DNA of 64,000 bases from Ascoidea rubescens DSM 1968. Lineage: Eukaryota > Ascomycota > Saccharomycetes > Ascoideales > Ascoideaceae. The notes beneath the pieces were generated by a model. The model made no database searches, was not told the DNA's origin, and saw nothing but the letters and a program-made list of their open reading frames with translations. Both the position numbers and the translations under genes were made by a program. The DNA lies in NCBI RefSeq assembly GCF_001661345.1, contig NW_017962913.1, forward strand, positions 2,616,694-2,680,693. Direction: 5' to 3'. This document shows, one piece after another, positions 20,601 through 29,561 of this stretch; the stretch's first letter is position 1; every line of letters starts with the position of its first letter.

Positions 20601-22471
20601 GGAGATTGATTGAGTGATGAGGGCATTTCATTCATAATGGCGGTTAAATTTGAAAATGAGATTTCATTTTTCATATTTTGGTTAATTTTTTGAGTTGAGC
20701 TTTGATTAGCAGGTAAATTAGTTTGAGTGGTGTCTAAATTTTGAGTGGTGTCGATATGTAAGGTTTTAAGAGAATAGTTTGTTAGAGATTTTTTAGGAGA
20801 TTTTAAAATTGATTTTGAAGTAAAAGAAGGAGAGTCTGGTATTATTTGAGATAATTTTTTAATTCTATCGTGAGAAGCGTTTTTGGAAATGTCTTTAGAT
20901 TGGGTAATCGAATCAGTTTTGTTCAAAACCGTCGAATCATTTGGAGGGATTATTTCATTTGAGATATCAAAATCTGTTGAAGTATCATATGAGTAGTTTA
21001 GGTGATTTTCATGTTCATGTTCATGTTCATGTTCATGTTCATTCTCCTTATTATTTTCATGCTGGTGTTCACTTTCATTATTTTCATTAGGATTTTCATT
21101 ATATTGATTAATTTCATTAATATCATTAGAATCATCTTTGTGGATTTTTGATAATTCATCGGACTCTATACCCCAAATCTCTAGAAAAGCTAAAGATTTA
21201 ATGATAACTTTAAAGAGTAATAGGGTGAGAATATCTATTTTTTTATCATTTGAAGTACCTTTATAGGATTCAGCTTTTGTCATAAGGTTATACCAATCGG
21301 CTAGTAGAGCCTTTCTGATTTTTCTTAATAGCGGTCTGTTTTGAATTGAGTAAGCTTGTCTTGATAAGCAATTTGTGTATTGTAGTAGTAATCTAACAGA
21401 GTCCTTTATTTCATTAATGTAGGTTATAGAGAAGGTGTACGTGTTTGAAGATAGCTTGTAGTAATCCTTTGGGTTTAGTAGGAATTTAGTGGAGGCAGCA
21501 AATAGAGGTTTTAGGTAGAGTTTTGAATCGGCAATTTGGGTATAGGATAAGTTTGTGTTGTTGTCGATATCGTTTATGGAGGATAGTAGAGATTGATCGA
21601 TAGCTTTTATAAAGTAGTTCATTGGGACCCAACCTTTTTTTAGAGGGTTTAGTAGAGTTACTTCGCCCCAGCCTGATTCATCGATGTTGTAGACAAAAGC
21701 AATGTCATTTTTGTTGAAGGACAAGCAAATTTCTGAATCGTTAGAGTTTAGAGTGTTTGAGTCAAAGTTATGAGTAGCAACTACGAATAGAGAGGATAAT
21801 TGGTCGTATTCTTCGGAGTGGAAGAAATCAGGAGGGGTTGTGGAGGATGAGATATAGAGGGATAAAGAATTTGATTTTTTTCTATTGTTTATAGTATGGT
21901 GGTTGTAGTTGTGATTGTGATTGTGATTATTATTGTGATTATTGTTTAATTTGTTGAGTAGATTTTGGTTACTTTGTTTTGTTTTTATGGGATTGTTGAT
22001 GAAATTCAAGCTATTTTGATTTACATTTTTAGTATAATTGAGATTTATTGAGAAATCATTTGAGAAATCATTTGAGAAATCATTTGAAGAATCATTTGAA
22101 GAGTGAACTGATATTGAATCAGTAAAGGAGAATGACTTTTTCAAATTATTTGTATTATTTAGGTGATTGTTTTGGTTATTATTTTCGATATTCATTATAA
22201 TTTCATTATTATTATTATTATTATTATTATTGGTAGTGGGGGTATGGTTTCTTTGAATATTTGGCGAATCTTTATTATATAATTTCGAGTTTTTCTTTCT
22301 ATTTGTTAATATTTTCAAGGTGTTTTGACGTCTTATTGTATTTGCACTTATGGCCACGAAAGTTGAGCTGGCATCAAAAGTCTTGAAATCATCATTATAA
22401 GAGATGTCGCTGATGGCGCTACTCGTCTTTTTATGATAAACAGTGGAATCTTCTAACCTTTCGGTTTCCAT
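17612..22471 (-). CDS. CDC25: Ras guanine-nucleotide exchange factor (Cdc25/Sdc25 family)
   Basis: A 1619-residue protein, close to S. cerevisiae Cdc25 (1589). An SH3 domain lies at about 228-290 (VVATHNFDSN, then a GWGEV...GWVPMNYF ending). The middle is disordered, with Asn runs, a His-Glu repeat near 485 and a Lys-Glu repeat near 655. The Ras-GEF N-terminal domain is at about 1025-1160 (LLGATFRALIYLLVNELN). The catalytic CDC25 homology domain is at about 1320-1600. It includes FHCMELSKQLTIIESKIF, FWIKVAYCCLVLRNFNSLAA, a VPYINLFLQDVIFINEGN stretch, and NFRKIAGYLKLI. It promotes GDP release from Ras and so activates cAMP/PKA signalling in response to glucose. The order SH3, REM, catalytic is that of Cdc25. 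ATG at 22471 is preceded by a GC-rich island. Confidence 0.96.
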   Translation of the reverse strand: METERLEDSTVYHKKTSSAISDISYNDDFKTFDASSTFVAISANTIRRQNTLKILTNRKKNSKLYNKDSPNIQRNHTPTTNNNNNNNNNEIIMNIENNNQNNHLNNTNNLKKSFSFTDSISVHSSNDSSNDFSNDFSNDFSINLNYTKNVNQNSLNFINNPIKTKQSNQNLLNKLNNNHNNNHNHNHNYNHHTINNRKKSNSLSLYISSSTTPPDFFHSEEYDQLSSLFVVATHNFDSNTLNSNDSEICLSFNKNDIAFVYNIDESGWGEVTLLNPLKKGWVPMNYFIKAIDQSLLSSINDIDNNTNLSYTQIADSKLYLKPLFAASTKFLLNPKDYYKLSSNTYTFSITYINEIKDSVRLLLQYTNCLSRQAYSIQNRPLLRKIRKALLADWYNLMTKAESYKGTSNDKKIDILTLLLFKVIIKSLAFLEIWGIESDELSKIHKDDSNDINEINQYNENPNENNESEHQHENNKENEHEHEHEHEHENHLNYSYDTSTDFDISNEIIPPNDSTVLNKTDSITQSKDISKNASHDRIKKLSQIIPDSPSFTSKSILKSPKKSLTNYSLKTLHIDTTQNLDTTQTNLPANQSSTQKINQNMKNEISFSNLTAIMNEMPSSLNQSPPSTPPLINPNDFSKVRKSIIKVKEKEKEKEKEKEKENENENEKELLSPFKVDKRDFNKNLRKAISTPNHIQKNSKRISKRKSRNDKISYLDAPPNAKARLTEINHLLFQYLSLILGRLDMIEHNNTGCELLETIVHQIILLLREILFIGKSATNLLNLSNYTLDSSLDNLLSLVSELVSSVKQLITKTILEENSAPLSPISPITITQNDLNGTRSCSYYYTVEGGKLIGVVARMIRSVSNSIKSCRYLLELSGDFKLGSERRYPDFLKMVLTPKDFIRKCSIGILDNNRNSRISSSTSECNILEYLHHRRSANLSSSTNGTISKSKRESLRYSIVRAGNSRKLSLSEAGANLLQEMLPNFNDSSKFTVRTSGFLKYKDSPNQDSELKKNPFSIENEILLDDNGKLLGATFRALIYLLVNELNKPDQFFFSTFFLTFRIYSTPADLVEELIKRFDVDNLERSLIIAGSENNGEGTSDTNRQFSTFDSRVKSRRRLILNVFKVWLESYWNYKMDYPLLPTIINFLNESAILYLPEDVYQVIEVCAKLAANPPFENMDPIDSISDDLQLVTRRIGLFNKDYEDGSISSVSILSNNTGNDLKEVPTTDSSSNSSIKSNITISSWISTNHFASMSSKNHIVAIEKVIVQFRSALGNLWPNYDLKTKLYRPIDIKKVLNSWFMICKKKIEVPTLVLKNTSLLNFHCMELSKQLTIIESKIFVSIKPEEMLNENFTQKKLYLMKSKNVEKSVLFTNLLSEYVVDSILQLNITMKNRINNLKFWIKVAYCCLVLRNFNSLAAIMTILQSAAVSRIQKMWSSLHRKYTNMFNYLISIIQPDKNFYVYRRKLKKYLNSREQVSNIPLVPYINLFLQDVIFINEGNSNFRKIAGYLKLINFDKHSKIVKILSDMEYFQVDYSSTYNIASASPSSAANLGLNKRDSVFSFASSYSFRDLATNERITMSLIPALQEFILIELLNTHLLYVKDPDRMWNMSFSIKPKNF

Positions 22472-23551
22472 AGTCTTGTTACAAAGAACAGCGGTAAATG
22501 TTGCGAATCAGCACCTCAAAAGTTGGAAATGTGTGTTTAAAGCAGTGTGGGGAATGGGAGCAAAGTGTGAAAGAGAGTGGAAGCAGCACAGGAAGCAGGG
22601 CCAGAGATAAAAGAGGAAGCAGAACAGAAATTAACGAGGGACTGGAGCTGGCAGAGAAAGAGGAAGAGAAAGAGGAAGCAGACACAGCAAATGCAATAGA
22701 TACACTGGAGATGGTGAACATACGCCAAATCGCAAACCAGCGATAAGCGCCGACCGCCCAGAAGATGTTGTCGCTCGTTCGCAACGGAAGCAAAGCTTGA
22801 GCTGGAACCCAGAACCAGGCACACCAAACCCCAAGGCAAAGAGCAGGCAGCGACCCACAAGACTCTTACATCCACACCCACAGCACTGGGGTCTGTCTCA
22901 GCAGCTGCTTGCCAGCCCACAAAAGTGGCCTTCCTGGCGAAAGCACGTGCATCGAGATCCAGTGGTGTGGGTTGGTGTTGATGCATGTAGATGCATTAAC
23001 ACGCAGTGACGTGTTTTTGTTGAGAGGAATTTGCTGGAGGAGACGAGAGAGGCGTTAGTGCTGGACGATGAGAAGGTTGTAAGCAGAGGCCAGAGTGAAG
23101 AGTCGATGCTCAGCAAATACGTATGCTACCCTTGAAACGTTTTATCTTCCACTTTGATCTTCCACTTTGTTGTGCTGCTCCTGACAATCAGAAGTGCTTT
23201 TGATGCAATGGTCTACCAGAGCCGGTCAGTATTTCCTAGCTGTGTGTGTTGCTGCTCAATGTTCTTTAACTGCTGGTGCTTATTGGCGTAATTGAGCCTC
23301 CAGGATATCTTCAAATGCTTTTGCCCATCGATATTGAATAAGAATCGTATACATCAGGACTTTTCACCTTGAAATCGAAACTCATTCTTCTCTAATATCC
23401 AAATCCCAATCATAGTTCAACATGACACTGAGTTGTGACAATATCCATTATTTCAAGTAGTAGTGGTTTAGCCCTAGTTTATTCTTTTCTCTTATCTAAT
23501 CCTTCAGTTGCGGATTCTGATTCTTGCCATCAAAATACCAATTTTAATATT
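22472..23551. promoter_or_regulatory. GC-rich promoter island upstream of CDC25
   Basis: About 650 bases (22480-23130) of markedly GC-rich DNA directly precede CDC25. They include purine-rich GAGAAAGAGGAAG runs (22640-22680), GCACGTGC (22943-22950) and GATGCATGTAGATGCATT (22979-22996). Overlapping open frames on both strands have no protein-like features and follow from the base composition. 23130-23551 reverts to average composition and shows nothing recognisable. Confidence 0.5.
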
Positions 23552-23833
23552 TCAACATTTCAAAACTTTCAAAGATGGATTATTCTCATAATTTATACAC
23601 TGGTTCTTCATTCCAACTACTCTTATGGGCTTTAGACCCTCTAGGTAAGGCAGCATGATTTTTTTGCTTGATGAAGTCTCATTTTTCTTTCTCCAAATCT
23701 CTCTTTGTGCGCTTAACAAAAAAAAATTAAATACAATTGCATAGTTGCATCCAACAATCATCATTGAATACAAAAACATTCCGGAAATAGCTTTGGTTTT
23801 CCATTGATGGACAAATATCCAGATCCAACTCAT
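23552..23833 (-). CDS. possible small membrane protein, uncertain
   Basis: A 93-codon frame starting with ATG, with one hydrophobic segment (about 17-41, MFLYSMMIVGCNYAIVFNFF within it) followed by a basic Lys/Arg-rich tail. I do not recognise it. It sits between a promoter island and a decayed zone, so it may be a fragment of a larger lost gene rather than an active gene. Confidence 0.25.
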   Translation of the reverse strand: MSWIWIFVHQWKTKAISGMFLYSMMIVGCNYAIVFNFFLLSAQREIWRKKNETSSSKKIMLPYLEGLKPIRVVGMKNQCINYENNPSLKVLKC

Positions 23834-23993
23834 GATTATTTTCTACTTTTTTAATCACTGAACAATTAATTAATTCCATAAAATATTGCTAATCAAGATC
23901 AAAATAAAATCAAAAAAAACAACCAAATATAAAAGAACAATCAATTAAATATTTCAAAGTAAATATTTTAAATTCTTTGCACTATTGAATTCA

Positions 23994-25171
23994 ATGACTA
24001 AACCAAAACTTCCAAAGAATATTCGCTTCAAAAGACAATGCTTCCAGACAGAATTGGTAAGATTACCATGCCCTCCATCATTTTCGTTTTTTTTTATTAT
24101 TGTGAGATACTTTCTCATTAATAAAAAGGATATTTTGACTACAGGGTGCTTATACAGCAGCTGGTTGACATATTTATGTCTTTGCTGTAACTGTACTCTT
24201 CTACCACTTTTAATTCTAGTTTTATTATTTTTTTGGGTTTCAATCATAGTTCAATGTATCTCTTATATTTATTTTATGTTTTGTAAACCCAAAATAAATA
24301 TCCAAGTCATTTTTGGAACTCATTTACCATCAGATGAAAATGAAAGCAATATAGGTGGAACAAACAATAACAAAGATAATAATAATAATAATAATAATAA
24401 CAGTACTGGTAATTCAAACACTGACGCCTAAACAAACGGTAATGGGCACGAAGTTAAAAAAACTTTTTTTGGGCTAACAAAAAGATGGTCTAATATTCCT
24501 AATAATTATTCAGAAATTTCAAGTCTCAAAACGAAACTAGACCAAATATCTCTTTTATCTTTGGAATTCCCACTTTGGGAGTTTTATTAAAAAATTCACT
24601 CCAAACATATTCTGCTACTTATAACCAAGTTCCAGAGATAATTCTTCGTCAATCAAATGAGTGCTTCATTGGTTTTTTTGATGGTAAAATTATAATCGAA
24701 AGCATATTTTTCCGCGGCAAAAATATAGGTCTGCCACCCCAACTTGAGAGTTATTTTACTCCTGGAACAGAACTTTTACTCGATAACATTACAGATGAAG
24801 AATTAATAGAAATTTTAACATTAACAGACATAGATAAATCAATACCAAAAATCACTTCAAACCAATTCGATATATTGAGAAAAAAAATGTTTAGCAAAAC
24901 TCCATTATTTAAATCTTTTAACCCCTTCCTCAGAATTACACACCAATCGACAACCGAATTGGCTATCATAGAAAGAAAAACTTCTATCTTAACTCGATCA
25001 ATATTAAACCTCCAGAAAAACAATTTATTTGCAGATTTAAATTTTATAATAGATATTTATTATTGTATTCTCGGTTTAATTATCATTGATTATAAACATT
25101 ATACAGACTTTGATTGCAATGAAGTAAACATAATGCTTGGTGGCTATCATTTTTGCCAAAATCTTTATTGA
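23994..25171 (+). pseudogene. broken gene for an unrecognised membrane protein
   Basis: Three consecutive protein-like stretches on one strand appear to be one decayed host gene of about 390 codons. The first (from ATG 23994) has a basic N-terminus, two or three hydrophobic segments (about residues 28-45 and 60-105), the word IFGTHLPSDENE and an Asn run, ending at a stop at 24429-24431. The same frame then continues without a start (VKKTFFGLTKRWSNIPNNY) to about 24570. The frame changes there, and the third stretch runs to the stop at 25169-25171 with SLQTYSATYNQVPEIILRQS and ELLLDNITDEELIEILTLTD. An in-frame stop plus a shift argue for a pseudogene; base-calling errors could also explain it, since Ns occur 2 kb downstream. 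I recognise no family. The layout suggests a short membrane-anchored N-terminus and a cytosolic body. Confidence 0.5.
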
Positions 25172-26397
25172 TTATATAGATTTTGCTGATATATTATTGC
25201 TCTAACCCATAATTGAATTCCCTTTATTAACTTAATATTTTGGCTTCCAAAAAACGAGTTAAAAAATGCCCTATCCAAAAGATTTTTCTTTGATAAGTCG
25301 ATTACATATAATAGCCAAGGTTATGCCAACATAATTGATCTCCTTTTAAAATAAACAAAAAATTGGTTTTGTTGGGAGTGAGTTATAGTTTTGATTACTT
25401 TTTTTATTTATATAATTTATTTAATCTATAGTTTAATTATAGAGCTTTAATTAGTTCTTTTATTTAACTATCAATTCTTGATGGGTACCAAACAAAATAT
25501 CTGGATGATATCTTGTAAGTAACCTCTTACCATAATCTATCCTAAACCAAGTTACTATTAGCTAATAATGGTGGATAACCTTGAACAATGTATGGTTTAG
25601 TTATTCTTGATAATTCACTTGCAACTTTTGTTATTCCATAAACCATCATAAATATTTTGTGATATTCTTTATAGTTGGAAAAACTTTCTTCTTTATCAAT
25701 TTCCACTATTGAATCAAATACTGAATCATCTTTCACATTCTTTTTGTAACATCATCAGTGTATACTTTTTTCTTGTTACATCATTCTCATACCTATTCAA
25801 TTGTTCACAAATGATTCTATTCAAATATCGCTGCCAATCTAAAGTCAACAAGTTCTTTACTCCTCAATCTTCGCTCAACAGTATTAACAGTATTAACAGT
25901 ATTAACAGTATTAACAATATTAACAATATTAAGTATTTCTTTGTTAAAACAAAACAGATAACAATGGAGTAAATGGTGATCCTTTATCTAAAGAAATGCA
26001 TTTCAAATTAATCAGCTTCTTAAGAAAATTACTCTTTTAAAGATTTTACTTCAATGGCCTTTCGGTTATGAATTAAAATGCCATTAAAATAAAGCTCGGT
26101 AGAAGTTCATCTATTAAATATTATAAAAATCTGCATGATTCGAATAATGAAGAAACTGTGAGTAATTTTATTGATATGACATTCCTAGATAAAAAGCAGA
26201 ATAAAACTGGTTTGGTTTCATCAATTGAAGAATATCCATTAATAATGTGTTTAAAGAAATTGGACCAAATAAAAGAGTCACAGTTTTCTTGAAGGTTGAA
26301 TAGAATAAATAATAATTATAAAAAAATAATAATGAATGCTTTGAAAATGCAAAAGAAACACTGCTATGGTGGATAAAAACATCAGCACTTATATGGA
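25172..26397. other. decayed zone with orphan coding fragments
   Basis: No intact gene. On the minus strand, 25545-25865 holds protein-like sequence in two frames: LTLDWQRYLNRIICEQLNRY, then after a frame change SFSNYKEYHKIFMMVYGITK and an ending near YPPLLANSNLV. On the plus strand, about 26083-26290 is an open stretch without a start, containing SSIKYYKNLHDSNNEETVSN and EEYPLIMCLKKLDQIKESQ. A nine-base tandem repeat (AACAGTATT, about six units with variants) lies at 25878-25932. I recognise none of the fragments. Confidence 0.4.
25878..25932. repeat. tandem repeat of a nine-base unit
   Basis: AACAGTATT is repeated four times, then changes to AACAATATT for the last two units. It is short and unlinked to any gene. 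Confidence 0.75.
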
Positions 26398-28059
26398 CTA
26401 CAACAAGTACTCTGTGTGTATAACCCAACCCCTAAAATCCCACCTATGTGATATCTTTGGTCTTTCAACGAAAGTCAATTTGAAGTTTGGAAATTTATCA
26501 ACTAACTTATCAAATTCTTCCATAGGAGCATGTACACATCTTCCTATTGTAATTACTTTGAGGTTAAGCAATTTTCGAAAATCTTTGCTGTTATTATATA
26601 ATATTCTATCAGGAATTGCCAAGTGACTCAAATTAATCCATTGTGATAACCTATTTACTCGATTTAGTGGATTACCTCTTATATCCAATTCCATTTTGAT
26701 TTTTGGATTGACAGGTAATGAGACCTTTTTATTCAGAAATGTTTTCAATATTTTACTGATCTNNNNNNNNNNNNNNNNNNNNNNNATTGTTTTTATTTTG
26801 TTACATCTTAGGTCTATGTATGAGCAATTATTTAATTCTTTGATCATTGATAGCCTTTTAATAGCATTATTTGATAAGTTTAACGAATTTAAATTCTCTG
26901 GGTATTTNTTTTTTTTTTAAAATCAATGTTTTTAGATTTACTAAATTCTTAAAACAGTTATCAATACTTCTAATGCAATTGTGATATAGATTTAATACAA
27001 TTAAATTGCAAATAAAGGATCTCCAATTTTTTACATTTGAATAAATTATCAATTTCAGAAATCCAATTATTTGATAAATTTAAAGTAACCAACTCTTTCG
27101 GAAATGAAACACCTTTAATATTTCCAATTCTATTAAAAGAAAAATCAAAACACTTTATTTCTTTAGGAAATTCTAAATTTCTCAAATTGAAAAAACTAAT
27201 ATTTTTAATATTGTTAATATGATAGTAAGAAAAATCCAAATGCTGTATATTTTTAGGAATTTTGAAATTTTGAAAATTGAAAAAACTATTAAATGTCATT
27301 TTCAATGTTTTTAAATTTGGTTTGTGTCCCAACTAATTAATCAACCAAAATCAATCATTATTGTTTTTAGTGTGTGCTTTTGAATTAGTAGCAAGTCTTT
27401 GATTGATGATATACACTTCCAAAAGTCATCACGTACTTTAAATGCTAAGTAATGTGCAGAGTAAGGTGCAGAACACTCGCAGAAAAACTTTGTTCGTACT
27501 AAGATTGGAATCTTTTTCATTGAACTAAACATGGTAATTATTTTTTCACGATTTTTTAATAAGGCTTTGTTGGGCAAATCTATTAGGAGATATATATTAC
27601 TGGTGAATTGATTCAAATAGTTTTTAAAAATCGGAACATCTTTAAAGTCTAATTTCAATAGAGACTTGGAAAGGGTATAATTGTTAGAAGAGCGATGGTA
27701 AGAAAGATAAAAAGGAGTCGAAATCAATTTAATGCTCTTGAATATATGCTTCAAACATATCCTTTTGGCGATGGAGTTAGTAGAAGAAATAAACAAGAAC
27801 TTCTGTTTAAAGGAGAGTTGGGTCAAATAGCATTGAGAATGTGAGGTGGTAATCCATATAATATATTTGGTGTGACTTTTTTTGAGATCTCAAGTTCAAT
27901 ATTGATGTATTTCTTGCTGGCTATAGACGATACATCGAACATGTTTATTTCTATGAAAACAGAACAAAATATCGATATATAAATAGTGAGGTTTTCTTTT
28001 GGAAATATATATAGTATGCGTAATTCTTCGGATGCCATGCATTGACATGCATGAGATTG
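26398..28059 (-). pseudogene. F-box and leucine-rich-repeat gene, broken copy A
   Basis: A decayed host gene reading leftward. An F-box-like start (LPPHILNAI, about 27826-27850) continues after a one-base frame change as TQLSFKQKFLFISSTNSIAK, with about 110 further residues to 27341. Then comes a leucine-rich-repeat block (about 26970-27332: LVTLNLSNNWISEIDNLF, IKCFDFSFNRIGNIKG) of the 22-residue SDS22-like type. A C-terminal cap follows (about 26398-26847: NNCSYIDLRCNKIK, MELDIRGNPLNRVNRLSQWI). At least three breaks separate these parts, and assembly Ns at 26763-26785 and 26908 add uncertainty. The cap and F-box match copy B (59764-61763) closely, so they are paralogues. F-box/LRR proteins are usually substrate receptors of SCF ubiquitin ligases; that role is inferred here. 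Confidence 0.75.
26763..26785. other. assembly gap (run of Ns)
   Basis: Twenty-three undetermined bases inside the copy A LRR region. Single Ns are also present at 26908 and 28061. These mark weak base calling in the family copies, perhaps from collapsed similar sequences. Confidence 0.95.
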
Positions 28060-28110
28060 ANCCAATAAAACAATAGTTTTATCTTTTTCACACCAATTTT
28101 TGTGTATTTG
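27860..28110 (-). promoter_or_regulatory. conserved 5' block of the F-box/LRR family, copy A
   Basis: Read on the minus strand, this block holds GTGTGAAAAAGAT, TTTATTGG, CTCATGCATGTCAATGCATG, ACTATATATATTTCC and CCTCACTATTTAT in that order. All recur in the same order and at nearly the same spacing in copy B at 59740-59940. Part of the block (from ATGGCATCC near 28040) can also be read as an open frame entering the F-box, so it may be leader, coding or both. Confidence 0.6.
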
Positions 28111-28502
28111 TTGCTTTCTGGAATTTTTTGAGTAGAGAAAACTCTTTTCTGCTGCTTTTAGGCCTTTATAAAGTTTTTGATTAGTTTATCATTTTTTGGT
28201 TATTGGATATTGAAGTCTGATGGCAGCAAATTAAGGCAGTTGTTTTCTATTTTTACTTTTACTATTGCATCAAATAACAACAGCAAAAAATCATAATCAT
28301 CTAGTTCCCAAACACCATGAGATCCTGTTAATTTCAAACAATATTTCTTTTATAATATTCACACGATGAAAATATATAATAGAAATTATCGACGCTGAGT
28401 TTTAAAAAGTAGAAAATAAACCAAATTAAAAAAATTAATTATATTATCTTTGTATGTAACAATTGCAAAAAAAAAATAGAGTATAAAGTTTCAGATATAC
28501 AA
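28111..28502. other. AT-rich intergenic stretch
   Basis: This space lies between the start of F-box/LRR copy A and the 3' end of RRP5. No gene or notable motif is seen. Confidence 0.6.
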
Positions 28503-29529
28503 TCAATTTGTTCCTTGAACATGTTCAATAGCCTTTGCCTTCACATAATCAACTGCTTTTTCATCTTTTTTGGTTTCTTCAAAATTCAACCACTTTGTGA
28601 AGAAAAATTTGGCCTGTTTTTTGCTCATTTTTCTTACTATGAGTCTTTCAAACAACTCCTCGACTTTTTCCTTTTCATCTTGTTTAATTTCTTGATCAAT
28701 ATATCCATTCCATATATCTAATCTTTTGGGCACATCTGCAATCAACCCTTCAAAAAGTGATCTTCCTTGTTCTGGATCTCCCTTTTGAAATTCTATTGTA
28801 GCAAACTTACGAACAACGTCTAAATGATCTCTCTTTGGTAATACACCCAAGGCTTTTCCTAATAATTCACGAGCTTCGTCATTTTTGTTTTGTTCAACTA
28901 AAAATTCTCCATATTCGATCCATACTGAAACACCTGAGCCGAATTTTTTAATCATTGAATTGTAAAGCTCTATGGCTTTTTCTACTTTGGAAGAGGATCT
29001 GTATATGTATAGTAATCGCTTGTGCATTGTCAAAGAATCCATATATTGGCATGACTTTTTAAAACATTTATCCAAAGTTTCATCAGTTCCAAAACTATTT
29101 TCAAGATTTAACAACGCTATCCAGATATTTCTTTTTTCCTCTTCTTCTCTATAGAAAATGGTTTTCAATGCTCTTTCACCAATTTCACGGGCCTTTTCAA
29201 TCTCACTCAACGATAACTGGAATCCCATATATCCAACCCATAAAGTTGATGAATTTGGGTCTCCAATCAATAATCTTTCATAATCAGCAACAGATTGGGG
29301 CGTTCTAGAGTTTAATTGTGCTGTTTTATCTTCAGTTTGAGTTTTCTTTACTTTCTTTTTCTTTTTTTGAACGTCCATAAAATCTTCATCGTCAGAGAAA
29401 GGATCTTTGTCATCAGCTTGATTTAATATACTGGCAGTCCAATCAAATCCATTGGTGCTAAGACTATTAAATGTTAAACCTTGCAACAAATCTTCATTTT
29501 CATGTGTATCAGTTTCATTATCTTCATCT

Positions 29530-29561
<32 letters not shown>

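Noticed and set aside
22498-23116. Open frames on both strands before CDC25
   Set aside because: Mutually overlapping with no protein-like features; best seen as a promoter island.
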